The notes beneath the pieces were generated by a model. The model saw only the letters and a list, made by a program, of their open reading frames with translations. It was not told the DNA's origin and did no database searches. This document shows positions 23,417-35,100 of a stretch of 64,000 nucleotides of DNA, piece by piece (the stretch's first letter is position 1; every line of letters starts with the position of its first letter). The translations under genes and the position numbers were made by a program. Source of the DNA: Gari tellinella (taxonomy: Eukaryota > Mollusca > Bivalvia > Cardiida > Psammobiidae); contig OV277870.1 of assembly GCA_922989275.2 (NCBI GenBank), positions 39,118,356 through 39,182,355 on the forward strand, written 5' to 3'.

Positions 23417-25876
23417 GGTATGAAATTGGCTATGCTACGTCGTATGTATACACTGATAGTACCCACGTTGATCTTTCAACTCGTCTTTGGTGTAAACTCT
23501 TGTAAAAGTTTAAGTCATATTTACACACCGCTTAAAAATCGGGTTTAACGAAACCTAAGATAAAACTTATAACCAGCTGCAACTTATAACCAGTTGTAAA
23601 ACAATATGCACGGACTCGAAGCTGATGCCCATCGCATCAGGGCGATTGAAGCGAGTACATTATCATCTGTGCCACGGGAGAGCTGACAAAAATCTCTCAT
23701 CCAGTATGGGTTACACGAGTCAGACCGCTAAATTTATTTGGTTGATCCCAAATTTACAGAAAAGTTTATGTAAAAACTAGACTGTGTCATGAATTGTTTT
23801 TAACTTATTTTGCAAGTACTTTCTTCGACAGTTCAGTATATTATTATATACGCTAGAAATCATTTTGATAGGCACTTCCATTTCTTTACAAATGAAAAGT
23901 TTGAGCACGGAATTATGCTGTATAATTGCGTGGTTTGAGTATGCCGATTCCATTTCGTTTTCAACTTACGCAATTTAAATATTTCTCTGCATTGACGACA
24001 ATCTAAACAGACTTGCAACCGTTTTTAGTCACTTAAAGCTGGTCTTCATTTTGTGCAAATTTTCTGGTTTCAGAACAAGTGTCGCCTTTTCGGAGCATTT
24101 CGAGAACGAGACACCAGACTTTCAGCAGTAGGATCAAACATAAAACTTGGTGTTTTCTAGCAGCTGAATGAAACATTTGTTTAAGGAGTACAACGCCTAT
24201 ATTATAAATTCACATAAAATTGGTGCTTCAATTTCACTAGAACCAGTGCAGTTCGCTAAATATTATGCAGATGATAATTAATGTACGGCTCACTCTAAGC
24301 GAGGATAGAAAAATCTGAATTATACGAAAGTTTAATTGCATTATATACATAACACACAAAACCGCGGATGTAATGCAGTAACTTATTTGCTGCAAATTAT
24401 TAGAGGAAGTCGTGCGTTTTAAAGATTTCCAAGTTTCGGTTATATCCCGTAGAAATCAGCATACCTTCTGATTTGAGCGTTTAATGTTCAAACGTCTGCT
24501 TGTTTACACTTTCCAGTTTATTGTTTATTATTCACTAATAAGGATATAAAGATAAGCTTGTTTCTATAGTTCACAAAAGTCACAATTAAGTTAAATGTCA
24601 ATGAGAATTAATAAACACTGTAAGAGGACCATACTCAAACAGTAAAGTGTTATGTGTTTTAGTGACCTTCTAAACCAAATTTATTTTTTAAACAATATTC
24701 CAAGCAATTTTGAGTTCAACGTATTACAATTTGCGACCATAAGAATGACAGTCGACAATCTCTTTAGACAACACTCCATGAGGCAGTCACATCTTCAGCT
24801 TTACAACATGTGACTGTAGGTCAATTCCGTCGTGCTCTAGTGAAATACCAGAACGGTGACACCGTGTATTCCTAAAGATAGAACAAATTGATGTAACTCA
24901 CACATTAATTTGTCAAAAAGTTGCGAAATGAATGACAAACAATGTAGATCCTGATTAGACTGCTCCCTTAGGAGCAGTCTGGTCTGATACTACATTTTTT
25001 GTTCAGGCTTGTCTGCCATAGAGCTTAGGGTAGCTAAAGTATGCGAAACACACATATGTCTGTGAATGCAAACATACCTTTCGACCAAATACATGTAGGT
25101 TATAGCAGCTGACTAATTAATACACTTTATAGATAGTCGCACTTCTATAACTCGAAATGCTGCGGCCAAATTTACCCATACTTCAACGTTCAAACATGTT
25201 TCCAATATGGACAACAGATAAGTTCGACTTTATCAAGCTTGGATATCAATTTACAATTAAGCAAGTATCAGGTATCGAGGTTCGACTGTATTATAATTAA
25301 AACAAATAATAGTTAAATGAAGTGTCTGTGGCAGATTAATTAATCAACAGAAACATCTAATTTGGACATATAACTATAGGAATATACGTTTGTAAGCAAG
25401 TAGTCAATCCGCTTGGCTATTTGTTCTCTTTTCAGTTGTAATAAGAATTTATAAATTTAGATATAGTAATTAATATATTTATTTAGTAATCCAAAATGTT
25501 CCAAATATGTAATGGTGCAACCATTCTGTCCATTTTACAAATATGTAGACCATTTCAATCTAGAATTAGGGTCCTTTTTCTCAAATATATGGTCTGAAGA
25601 ACGCCATATTGGACACCATTTTTTATTTTTCCAGAAATAGTGGAGCTAATTCGTCATCCCCAATTAGTATGAGACTATATATAGGTTAGACTGCATTATG
25701 ACATGTCTTCGTGAAAAAAGACAGGGCGGAACGTTACCGGAGCTCGTCTAATACACGAAGACTTGTCATTTGCAGTCTTACCGATTGAAACCACACATAA
25801 ATTCAAATAGGGAATATTGTTAAAAAAGCTACGTCACTGGCTGCTTGCTAAGTGATGTACAATTGGTGGTATCTAT
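23417..25876. other. Spacer, one family-2 hairpin
   Basis: 24933-25005 is a family-2 hairpin (GTAGATCCTGATTAGACTGC / GCAGTCTGGTCTGATACTAC, apex CTCCCTTAGGAG). The rest is AT-rich without a recognisable gene. Confidence 0.4.
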
Positions 25877-25878
25877 TA

Positions 25879-26212
25879 CAGTACTGAACCTTATTAAATT
25901 AACAATTTTTGCGATTCGCTTGCAATTCGATGGCAATTCGCTTGCAATTCGATGGCAATTCGCTTGTGAATATTTTCCAACGCAATTAACGCGTTAAGTT
26001 TGCCTGAATTGTGTATCTCACCAATATTCGCAAATATGCCTTCGTTAATGTTTTTCGATACCATTTTTGTCACAACAGCTTAGGAAAAATCACGTGAAAC
26101 GACTCAAGTACACGGTTTGCTTTTTGAAGCGCCCGATTCGATGGCGATTCGATGGCAATTCGATGGCAATTCGCTTGAGATTATCAATTTAATTTAATAA
26201 GGTTCAGTACTG
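25879..26212. mobile_element. TA-flanked mariner-like MITE with internal tandem repeats
   Basis: Termini CAGTACTGAACCTTATTAAA and TTTAATAAGGTTCAGTACTG are inverted repeats, each bordered by TA (25877-25878, 26213-26214), the target site of Tc1/mariner transposases. Near both ends lie tandem copies of GATGGCAATTCGCTTGCAATTC-like decamers. At 334 bp with no frame it is non-autonomous. Confidence 0.75.
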
Positions 26213-26394
26213 TATGTCCGCGCGCCTGAGTCAGATGTTTTAAGCTGCCGGTTACAATAATTTGCCAATCAATGTTTCCTCATGAGAGTTCCATTTTGGC
26301 GTGAATAAACCAGTTTTCATGAAAGAGTAAAAACTGAAAAACCGACACTGATTTGCTAACGGCAAAAAATGTCCACAAAATGGGGTTTTAATTG

Positions 26395-26600
26395 TTACAT
26401 CCGACATACTTGCTTAATTTTGTGTATTCTATAAATAGCATAGCGACGACAAATGACATATTCAATATCAAACTCCTGAGCTAGGGTGTAGACTCTTTAG
26501 CTCTGAGGCTGTGGTCAAGCATCCCGGGTTCCATCCCCGCCGGGGGAATATCATAATGTCAAATGTGGATTTTTCTGCTATGCTTCGTTACGAGAGACTT
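26395..26600 (+). repeat. tRNA-like SINE-type repeat, unit 1
   Basis: Contains TAGCTCTGAGGCTGTGGTCAA (A-box-like) and GGGTTCCATCCCCGCC (B-box-like), preceded by ACATCCGACATACTTGC and followed by TTTTCTGCTATGCTTCGTTA. The same order is found in unit 2 at 26715-26905. It does not fold into a normal tRNA cloverleaf by eye. A tRNA-derived short repeat is the likeliest reading. Confidence 0.4.
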
Positions 26601-26714
26601 TCATTAGATAGGGGCTCGTCAGATTTTTTAAGCCGAAAAGACTTCTTATGCCGAATCGGATTTAATACCGAATTGTGTTACTCGTCATCACACATGATGA
26701 TTTTGTTAAGAGAG

Positions 26715-26905
26715 GTGTGTTACATCCGACATACTAACCTCTCTGTGTGTTCTGTACATAGTATAGCGACGACGAGTTAGGGAGTAGACTTTTTATCTCA
26801 GAGGTTATGGTATTGGACTGTCATGCAAGCGTATCGAGTTCGATCCTCGCCCGAACTCCTTCATAATATTCAATGTGAAATTTTCTGCTATGCTTCGTTG
26901 CTTAA
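26715..26905 (+). repeat. tRNA-like SINE-type repeat, unit 2
   Basis: Shares ACATCCGACATACT, ATAGCGACGACGA and TTTTCTGCTATGCTTCGTTG with unit 1. Its B-box-like GAGTTCGATCCTCGC is closer to the pol III consensus than that of unit 1. Its A-box-like part is TATCTCAGAGGTTATGGTAT. Direct duplicate of the preceding unit. Confidence 0.4.
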
Positions 26906-26991
26906 GTTTCTCATAAGAATATCGCAAATGCAACTCATATACAAAGTCTTATCCATCAAGTACAGATTTTTCCTAAACCCCATTTACTGCC

Positions 26992-27242
26992 TTAACTCTT
27001 TCCTCCCTAAAACTTTAAATGGACAATTCCAGTTTCCATTTTAGTCTGGTCCATTTCTGACTTTTAAGAGTTGTTTTTGTCAATGTTCGGCATTATGACA
27101 AACAGTGAAGACCCTGATCAGAGGGCTCCTTTAGGAGCCCTCTGATCTGGGTCTTCAATGTTTTCATAGGATAGGTGTGCAATTCATGTGTACTCTGTTT
27201 GAATATGACGCATATATGCGGGACTAGGGTCCAAAGGGTTAA
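26992..27242. mobile_element. TTAA-flanked MITE with family-2 hairpin
   Basis: 251 bp between TTAA at 26992 and 27239. The left end is TTAACTCTTTCCTCCC, the right end TCCAAAGGGTTAA. The hairpin at about 27097-27160 has arms AAGACCCTGATCAGAGGGC / GCCCTCTGATCTGGGTCTT around CTCCTTTAGGAG. The left half also carries the AAATGGACAATTCCAG / CTGGTCCATTT pair that marks this subtype. Confidence 0.7.
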
Positions 27243-27436
27243 CCCAAAGTAAAATGGCTATTTGCAAGCAGTTTTGATCCTTATCGTTTAGATTCTAAAC
27301 ATTTCAAAACCACACACAATTGAAAGAAGAAAGCTATACCTGGTAGCTTTCGTCCGAGTACTTCAGACTTCGTTTGATAAGTTTGCATTATGCATCCTTT
27401 TGCAATATATTGTAAGTTTTGAATCTGGTGATATCT

Positions 27437-27657
27437 TTAAACCCTTATCCTGCGGTATTATCGTCTGCTTCGAAATTGTCGTCTGCAAAATTTGTTAAAT
27501 ACAGAACAATACAATTTCTAAGGAAAGAAACCTAAAGACGAGTGTCAAACAGTTTGGATCCAGATCAGACGCCGCGTTACGCGTAACGCGGCGTCTAGTC
27601 TGGATCCAAACTGTTTGCAAAAATCGGAACAGTCGCGACCAGCAGACAAAGGGTTAA
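27437..27657. mobile_element. TTAA-flanked MITE with doubled-apex family-1 hairpin
   Basis: 221 bp, with TTAA at 27437 and 27654 and ends TTAAACCCTTATCC / CAAAGGGTTAA. The hairpin at 27543-27620 has a duplicated apex, GCGTTACGCGTAACGC. It also holds the CGTCTGCTTCGAAATTGTCG motif seen on the flanks of other family-1 elements. It lies about 200 bp upstream of C1q gene 2. Confidence 0.7.
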
Positions 27658-27720
27658 AAGCATCGAAAACACAGTTACAAGAAGTTTGACTGTTCTCCCG
27701 TCATATATATGCTCCGACAT

Positions 27721-27854
27721 GTTCTATAATAGCATTAAAATACATATAGCTACACGCGTGTGTCAGATAACGTACATAACACGGTGTACGTCGGTAGACT
27801 TGTTCTGCTAGAATACATTTTGTTTTATTCGGTCTGATACCTGAAAGTGCTGTC
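27721..27854 (+). promoter_or_regulatory. Proximal promoter of C1q gene 2
   Basis: Aligns with the upstream regions of genes 3-5 (TGTTCTATAATAGC, CAGATAAC, TTGTTCTGCTAGA, GGTCTGATACCTGAAAGTG). An AGATAA GATA-type motif is at 27765-27770. The CACGTG E-box of the other genes is ACGCGTGT here, and the second GATAAG is altered. Function inferred from conservation only. Confidence 0.45.
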
Positions 27855-30800
27855 ATGATAATGTTTCTGTTAGTCTCGTGTCTGTGTCTCTCAGTAGTTT
27901 ACACTACTGCATCCACAGTAAAAACAGATCAAAACATTGACACCATGGAATATCTGATTAGTCGTATTGCGGTCTTAGACGACAGTTGTGGAGAGGAAAT
28001 TAATGCTATGCGAATAAAGCAAGATAGACAGGCACGAGAGATAGCTTCTCTCCGTCGTGTTTTGGAGAGACGAATTGGATACAATGGACAGGGCGAGGAA
28101 GACAACGTTAATGAGAATGAACAACCGAGAGCAGAGGTCAATGATGCTGCCTCTACAGACGGGGGAAACTTTCATTCGGGTATGCTCAAATACGTCCTAC
28201 AGTGGATAATCTGTTATTCTTTCCCGTTGAAACGCAAACGTACGCAAACGCAAAACACTAAAATGTAGAAAAGAACAACTTTTCGACAATTCTGATAATT
28301 CTTGTTTATCTTGGTGGCAAACAGTTTGGAGCCTGATCAGACGCCGGGTTACCCGGCGTCTGATCTGGCTCCAAACTGTTTGCACTGGAAATAATAGTTT
28401 TAGCCTAAACGCGTTTATTGGGAAAGAATAACAGATTCTCCACTGTAATATGTTGACAATGAATAAATATGAGCCGTGCCATGACAAAACCTGCCTTATT
28501 GCATCGCAACATTCTACAGACAAAGCACCGTTGTCATCTCAGGCTTTGTATCTGCGTTTGGTCTACACTGCCAGGTTCAATATATACTACAGCTATATAA
28601 AATGTTTTAGATGTATGTGCATGTCAAACAGTGTAGATCAAGGCCAGTGGGCGCGTCTTTGACGCGGCAGCTGGCATTGACCAACACTGTTTGCAATGTA
28701 ATAAGGCATGTCATGGCACGCAACTATATATGTTTCCAATTGCGGAATAAAGTCCCCAAAACAAAACTGTTAAGTAACACAGCGGATAGGGCATTACTCA
28801 TTAACCCTTTACCTTATAGAAGCGACTTTTAGCATATTCATTTGATTCATCCGCTGAAAAAAATAGTTCCAAATTATACCGTAATGAATATGTGTCATAT
28901 TTAATACTTTCCTTATTCTAGCAGTTAATAGCTTAAAGCAGGCTGAAAGTAAAGCAGAATGCGCCTTAGGGCGCATTCTGCTTTACTTTCAACCTGCTTT
29001 AAGTAGTCACATATCTTCAATAGTAGAAACAATGTTATCAGGTAAAGGGTTAACGTTTATATGAAACTTCATGTTCGATGCAAGAAAATAGTGAATGACA
29101 TTAGTTCGAGAATATTAATGACTTAAACACTGAGTGGAAAATGATTTTGAGCCTATCAGACGCTGAATTCCTTGCCATTTGATCTGGCTCCAAACTATTT
29201 GCAATGTACATATTTGTTTAAAAACAAACGCGTGAACTCTTTCGCTGCCAAAATAATCGTGAGATATTTACGCCTTCACCGTTTCATTGTCGTCTGTTTC
29301 AATAGGTTGTTAGCAAGATCGTTTGAAAGTAAGATTCAATGTAGTATGACTTTAGAACATATCGATACGAGTGTCTAAGAGTTTGGATAAAAAATGTTTG
29401 CAAACGCGCTTTTAGGCGTCATTGAGACCTTGGTCAATTCTTTAGTCACAACGGAAATTGACTACTGCAACTCACTGCTTCCTGATTCCCCAAACCTAAC
29501 TACGAAAACTACAACGTGTGCAAAATACAGCAGACCGCATCATTACCAGGACTCCTCGGTTCAATCACATTACTCCAGTCTTGAAGGAAATTCACTGGCT
29601 GCTAGTTCAATGAATTCAAAATTCTGACACTCATATAAAAAACCATGTGCAATGATTCTCCGAGGTACATTGTCAGTATGCTTGACGTGTATAAAACCGG
29701 AAGAGAGTTGCGGTTTGCGAGTAAATCAGTATCGCTGGTTGTACCGAGAAGTCGTTTGGTGAAGTTTGGGGATAGAAGTTTAATGCATGCAGCCCCAAAT
29801 CTCTGGAACACTCTACCATCAGACATCAGAGATTCGAGCTCAGTGGCAGTTTTCAGAAAACGTCTGAAAACACACTTCTTTAATATTTGTTATTAAAACA
29901 CAGTAGGAAATGAATTTCTCACATAACTACCCTTGTTTTCTATAGCGAACAACGATCACAAATATCCTTGTCTCCAACATGTGTGAGAATAATATGATGA
30001 CGTCACTATAACGTCACTATTTATAACGGCGTTTTGACGTCACCGGGGTTCCAAAAAATGCCTATTGCTTTAAAAAAATAGCTTAAAATCGTTGGTTATG
30101 TGAGAAAAAGAATCTGTCACTCGTCGATGTTTAAGACAAGTTAATCTCAAACTCGTCTAGAATAGAAAAGTTATTAAGCTCGCCAAGGCTCGCTTTATAA
30201 CATTTCAATTCTAGACTCGTTTGAGATCAGCTTGTCTTAAACATCGACTCATGACATATCCTATACGACTGCTACCTCTGGGCTATGTACTAACTGTAGA
30301 TTTTATGGGTCTCAACGGGAGTTCTAGAGTTTTACTGTCGACCTGGTACCTATCTGGTGGATCTTGATGGTAGGGATAACGACTCTGATCTCTTTCGAAA
30401 CCGGTTGGCGGGGGGTCTGTGGTAAAAGTTCTCGGACAACTTTTTATCTTTATTTTCTATAAATTAAGGGAGTAATTTTAGCCACGGACATTGTGGGTCC
30501 TGCGTAGAGCGACTTGGATTACATTTTTAAACAATTGTATCCAGATCAAACGCAGCCTTTACAATTGTTAACTCATCTTCAACCTTTCATCACTTTGAAA
30601 AGTTTCAAAAAATACTTTTGATTATTTTCGAATACGATATATTTGAAGCGACGATTCAACATGATAGGGGTTAACCCTTTCGCTCCAAATGACGTTTAAA
30701 AGCGCGTTTGCAAGCCGTTTTCATCCTGACTAAACACCACGTAATGCGGCGTTTGTTCAGGATCCAAACTGTTTGACACTAGTTTTTAAATTTCTTCAGT

Positions 30801-32084
30801 CCTACTGCCTTATTTTTTAACACTGAAACGACATTGCAAACAACAAAATTGAAGCAAAGAGGTTTCTCTGCTCTGGATCTGGCATGAGTATATAGGTTCT
30901 TTTACTTAGAGCAATAGGTTTTTCCTTTACCTTGGAATTTTCGGAGATGTCACATCCCCTTCATCGGCAATACTGCACTGGCTTGGATCACATGACCGGC
31001 GTAACACCTTATAACACCATCAGACAACAAGTGACCCGCGTGAAGGACCGCACAGACAAAATGAAAACGTGTGGTGTTATATATCACATCCAGTGTGAGG
31101 ACTGTGAAAATGACTATGTGGGCGAGACAGCTAGACAATGAGACACTAGAGTTAAAGAACATATAACAAGAACATCCTCTGCTATTCATGAACACTGCGA
31201 GGCTATTGGGCATAATATCAAACCAGACAAAACTAAAGTCTTAACCTCGGAAGACAATTTTTGGAAAAGGAAAGTAAAGGAGGCAATAGAAATCAAACAG
31301 CGCAATCCATCACTTAACAGGGACGAGGGACTGGAGCTACCGCGGGTGTACGACGGTCTCCTCGTATCACGTGACCACTCACCGGTCATGTGATCCAAGC
31401 CAGTGCAGTCTTGCCGATGAAGGGGATGTGACATCTCCGAAAATTCCAAGGTAAAGGAAAAACACCTATTGCTCTGAGTAAAAGAACCTATGTACTCAAA
31501 ATTGAAGCAGACGACAATGAAACGGAATAGGGGTAAACATCGCACGACAAAGTTGGCAGTGAAAGGGTTGAACTATAAAAGTTATTTTATTTATTTCAGC
31601 ACATGCCATTCACAGAAAACGTACGGCTGAGCTTGATAGTAACGTGGCCTTTTTTGCCAAACTCTCAGTAGACATTCATCACCTCGGTCGAAACCAAACT
31701 GTTGCATTTGACAATATCGAGGTCAATGAAGGTAATGCATATGATCCCAATACTGGCGTTTTCACAGCTCCTGTGGCTGGCACGTACGTGTTTTCCACGA
31801 CAGTTGTTACAAAAGGCCGGGATGTAACGCATTATGGGTTTTACCATAACGGGATCCTTATAACAAGAATGCGTGTTGATGGTGCAGAATCGTATTACGA
31901 ATCGTCCTCCCAAACTATAGTTCTTCAGTTGAACCAGGGAGATGATGTGTCTATCAAACATACAGGCTCGGACAAAACAATCACCGGTGCAAACTATTCG
32001 ATATTTTCCGGGTTCTTGCAGCGTCGGTCGGTACTCAGTATCACTGTTGTCAATGAGGGATACGTAAATGAACGGGTTGTGTAG
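27855..32084 (+). CDS. C1q domain-containing secreted protein (gene 2)
   Basis: Two exons: 27855-28179 (325 nt) and 31600-32084 (485 nt), joined in phase 1 to give about 269 aa. Residues 1-21 form a signal peptide (FLLVSCLCLSVVYTTAS). About 28-75 is a coiled coil (EINAMRIKQDRQAREIASL), then an acidic Asn-rich linker. The junction gives AHAIHRKRTAEL, a dibasic KR where the paralogues have RIRR. The C1q domain has AFFAKLS, NAYDPNTGVFTAPVAGTYVF, GDDVSIKH and FSGFLQ. The C-terminus is about nine residues longer than in the paralogues (NEGYVNERVV). AATAAA is at 32213-32218. The 3.4-kb intron contains a TA-MITE, LINE debris and a Penelope-like insert, unlike the 0.7-kb introns of its paralogues. 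No collagen stretch, as in many bivalve C1qDC proteins. It is the most divergent copy; exon pairing is inferred from matching phase and strand. Confidence 0.8.
28200..28445. mobile_element. TA-flanked MITE carrying family-1 hairpin, copy 1
   Basis: 246 bp between TA dinucleotides. Ends CAGTGGATAATCTG and CAGATTCTCCACTG are inverted repeats, continued by TTATTCTTTCCC / GGGAAAGAATAA. The centre (28317-28383) is a family-1 hairpin with a CCGGGTTACCCGG apex. The ends have nothing in common with the TTAA elements that carry the same hairpin. It begins about 20 bp after the donor site of gene 2. Confidence 0.75.
28623..28697. repeat. Variant foldback with GTGTAGATCA arms
   Basis: Imperfect hairpin: CAAACAGTGTAGATCAAGGC on the left, CATTGACCAACACTGTTTG on the right, apex GCGCGTCTTTGACGCGG. 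It shares outer arms with family 2 but has a different core. Confidence 0.45.
28801..29053. mobile_element. TTAA-flanked MITE with family-3 hairpin
   Basis: 253 bp. Ends TTAACCCTTTACCTTATAG and CAGGTAAAGGGTTAA. The hairpin at 28932-29003 has arms TTAAAGCAGGCTGAAAGTAA / TTACTTTCAACCTGCTTTAA and apex GCGCCTTAGGGCGC. Intronic to C1q gene 2. Confidence 0.75.
29430..29896 (+). pseudogene. LINE retrotransposon 3' fragment (CR1/Jockey-like), broken
   Basis: Two overlapping-frame pieces read like the end of a non-LTR reverse-transcriptase ORF. The first has TEIDYCNSLLPDSP (compare the usual SRLDYCNSLLYGLP), followed in another frame by a KEIHWLLV-type stretch. The second, 29645-29896, has VVPRSRLVKFGDRSLMHAAP, LWNTLPSDIRDSSSVAVFRK and RLKTHFF, the conserved tail of these proteins. 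Frameshifts and a missing 5' part make it dead. It sits in the intron of C1q gene 2. Confidence 0.7.
30117..30255. repeat. Foldback with CTCGCCAAGGCTCGC apex
   Basis: Arms GATGTTTAAGACAAGTTAAT / AGCTTGTCTTAAACATCGA and CTCAAACTCGTCTAGAAT / ATTCTAGACTCGTTTGAG surround AGCTCGCCAAGGCTCGCTT. About 60 bp per arm. Confidence 0.6.
30671..31570. mobile_element. TTAA-type MITE with family-1 hairpin, interrupted by a 641-bp insertion
   Basis: The left end is TTAACCCTTTCGCTCC (30671) and the right end GGCAGTGAAAGGGTTG, slightly decayed from TTAA. The hairpin at 30710-30779 has an ACCACGTAATGCGGC apex. The element is split at AAAATTGAAGCA, duplicated at 30845-30856 and 31498-31509. Without the insertion it is about 250 bp, like its sisters. 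Its right end abuts the acceptor of C1q gene 2 exon 2. Confidence 0.7.
30857..31497 (+). mobile_element. Penelope-like retrotransposon fragment (GIY-YIG end) in an inverted-repeat frame
   Basis: Flanked by the 12-bp duplication AAAATTGAAGCA. Arms at about 30886-30999 and 31382-31496 are inverted repeats of about 110 bp. The middle reads on the plus strand MKTCGVIYHIQCEDC, then NDYVGETARQ, a stop at 31139-31141, then DTRVKEHITR, EDNFWKRKVKEAIEIKQ and NPSLNRDEGLELPRVYD, ending at a stop at 31391. GVIY...YVG with the later R and E match the GIY-YIG endonuclease that ends Penelope-like proteins. The reverse-transcriptase part is missing and the in-frame stop marks it as dead. Penelope elements often carry terminal repeats in odd, even inverted, arrangements, consistent with this form. 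Confidence 0.75.
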
Positions 32085-32321
32085 AAACTCGCGATTACTA
32101 TCCTGTTTGACTTTATCTGATGTTTGTTAGTTTACGAGTTTGACAAGTTTATTTCCATTTCTTCCGATGTGTCATAGACCCATGAGGAATGATCAAACAT
32201 ATTTATACACCCAATAAACCTTAATTATGAAATATTGCCTACATGAAGGTGCGTAAACTGAAAATACGTAAATCCTTCACTGCTGGACGTCATTGTGTTT
32301 TACTTTAATGCCATGACCTGT

Positions 32322-32890
32322 TTAATCCTTTCACTGCCAAATATTTCATGAAACTTTTACCCCTTCGATGTTTCATTGTCGTCTGCTTCAATTTTGTTGT
32401 CTGGCAATAACCTTTAAAGTAAGAAAATACGGCAGTATGACTGAATCAATTTCAAAACGAGTGTCAAACAGTTTGGGCCCTGATCAGTCGCCGCATTACG
32501 CGGCGTCTGATCAGGATCCAATCTGTTTGCAAACGCGCTTCTAAGCGTCATTGGAACAGTTGTCATTAGATTTTGTGTCTCAAATCTAAAATTTAGGTAA
32601 ATTGATGAAATAATTTTCGTCATTCGTGTTATTGCAAATATTTATGAAGAGGTTTAACCGTGTCATGATCAAATTTATCATAGAGTTTTTACGGCAAAAC
32701 TTTCGTCTGATTCAATATCTGCAATATCGTTTCAAAGATAGGTTTGATGCAGTATTACTGATGTAATTTCAAACCAAGTGGTAAATAGTTTTGGTCCTGA
32801 TCAGACGCAACGTTAATCGGCGTCTAATCAGGATCAAATCTGTTTGTAAACGCGTTTTATGACGTCCCCGAGAAGGAAAGAGTAAATAAC
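32322..32890. repeat. Two family-1 elements downstream of gene 2
   Basis: The first begins TTAATCCTTTCACTGCC (32322) and has its hairpin at 32464-32532 with apex CCGCATTACGCGG. It ends in CGCTTCTAAGCGTCATTGG without a clear TTAA. The second hairpin, 32783-32849, is more decayed (GCAACGTTAATCGGC). Confidence 0.55.
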
Positions 32891-34530
32891 TTTTTCTGAT
32901 TGTATTTTTCAACAAGCCCCTACGTGTGGGAGAGACCATTCTAATGAAAATAGAACATCGGTAGAATTATGGCACTAAGGTGACCGGGTAAAGTGACATA
33001 GTTATAATCCAACCATTAGTGGTGGGGCTATATAGGAAACGCCTTGACCGTCCGTCACTGACTGAGTCCGTCGGTACGTGCGCGCTAACATTTTGGGTAT
33101 ATGGGACTAGGTGACGTAACACAGAACAAAAGAAAACAATAGAGCTGTTCATTCCGTTAGTCCATGTTGGGTTTATGTGGCCTTTTTGGGGTTTATGTGG
33201 CTCCTTTATGTGGCTTTTCTCACCTTTTTAACAATGGGAAAGTCACATAAACCTGAAATGTTAGAATATCCGTCCGTCCGTCACACACGCATTTCGCACT
33301 CATTTTTATTGAAGTTATTGATCAAGTATCATTATGTTTTGAAGCATACTCATAGCATGGATATGTATAAAAAAAAAACCAACAGCTGACATTTTAGAGC
33401 TGACATGCAGAGTAAGTTAAAAGATTTGGAACCTGTCGTTTTTACTTTCGACGCAGTAGCTAAACACCAGGTAGACGTATTTTAAAGGTAGATTAAACTG
33501 ATAACATTGTGGTTATTCATTTTTTTATTTTGTAATATGAAGACCATTTTGTTGCATAATCTCAAATAGCAAACAAATAAGAGTAAAATTAACTATCTGT
33601 CATGAAAAACTGACAGATATATCTAATGGTAAACGGTGATCTATTTACACTTTTTCTTATTATTACTTCTCTCAATCAAGAATTACGAATATGAGAAGCT
33701 GCGCTGATAAGGTACAGCAGTGAATGAACCAGACCGGCCACTTTATCCTGATACCGACGAACCTGTTGTATTGCTAACTTCATGTACCAATTTTAAGTCT
33801 TCAGTTCTGCTCGGTCGGGGATTGAATCAGCTACGTCCCGCACTGTAAGCGGACGCTTGCAACCTTAAATGATAAGAACGTTTTCCTCTGTAGATTTTAC
33901 CATATATTGCATTATAACAAACAGTAAAGACACTGATAAGAAAACTTCATTAGAGTTCCCCCTAACCTAGCTCTACACCGTTTTACAGGACCAGTGTACA
34001 TTTGACAGATACGCAATTTGTAAATTGTACATATTCATGGAAAACGTCCTACGTGGAACTTCTGCATCCATGTTTGCTTGCATAAATAATTAATGAAACG
34101 TTTAGAGGACATTCCCAGTTTTCATTTAAATCCAGTCCATATTTTAGCTATTTAGGGTTGTTTTATGTAGAATGAAAAGAAAGTGCAAACCCTTACGGGA
34201 GGGCTAAAAACGAGTAGTCTGATCAGGGCCTTAGAATGTGTTAACATTGTAGAAAAACCAACTCTACGTAGTTTAAAATGGACCAGACTAAATTTGAACC
34301 TGGAATTGTCCATTGAACCAATAACCCAGATACCCCTAGCACCACCATTTAAGCTCAATCAGTAATCATTGGGGTTTCGGAGGGTCTAGTGCTAATACAC
34401 TGACCTGCTTTAGAGTGCAGACGTCACTGATTGATAGCAGAGACCTTCCACCTTTTTAGGAATGGTGACTTTATATACAGACAAGCAACATTGTATCAAT
34501 GGATCGCCCAGAAGAAGATTAGATGGAGTC
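32891..34530. other. Spacer, start of the gene-3 duplicated block
   Basis: No gene seen. From about 33980 the sequence is a duplicate of about 46570 onward (shared CAGTGTACATTTGACAGA, CTACGTGGAACTTC, GCATCCATGTTTGCTT). This marks the left part of a block shared by C1q genes 3 and 5. Confidence 0.45.
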
Positions 34531-34759
34531 TTAACCCATTCACCCCTAAAACGTTTAATGGACGATTACAGTTTCCAAATAGATCTAGTCCACTTATGAT
34601 GTTTAGGGATGTTTTCTGCAATATACATGTATTGTAAAACAGTGTATATTCTGATTAGCGGGAGGCTCCAGGAGTCATCAGGTCTTGCTCTGCTCTGTTT
34701 GCATAGGTAAACTATTTGTAAATGACAAACATACTGGTCGCTAGGGTCTAATGAGTTAA
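34531..34759. mobile_element. TTAA-flanked MITE of family-2 subtype
   Basis: 229 bp: TTAACCCATTCACCCC at the left, GTCTAATGAGTTAA at the right. The central palindrome (GTGTATATTCTGATTAGC ...) is decayed. An inverted duplicate including the flanks lies at about 42137-42355. Confidence 0.6.
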
Positions 34760-35100
34760 AGTGGGGTGTCGTTTTGAAAATGCTGCAGACAACTTTCATT
34801 GTCACTTTTGTCTTCATTGAGCGGTTACCGAGATAACTGTAGTCTATTTCTTTTACATTGGCAAACATTGTAGAAACTAACGAGACGCCGAATGACGCAG
34901 CAAGTATTCAGGGTCTGCAACCTTTTTTCTATTTGATACTCAGTATTGGATTGTATGGACAAACATCTGACCATTGTTTATCTATAATCAAATCTTCCGT
35001 CTAGCAAACGGTGAAATGTTCATTTAAATATATCAAGGAACAAATACATGTAGTTGAATTGAAGGTTTAGTGTTCTCCAGTCATATGTACACTTAGACTT

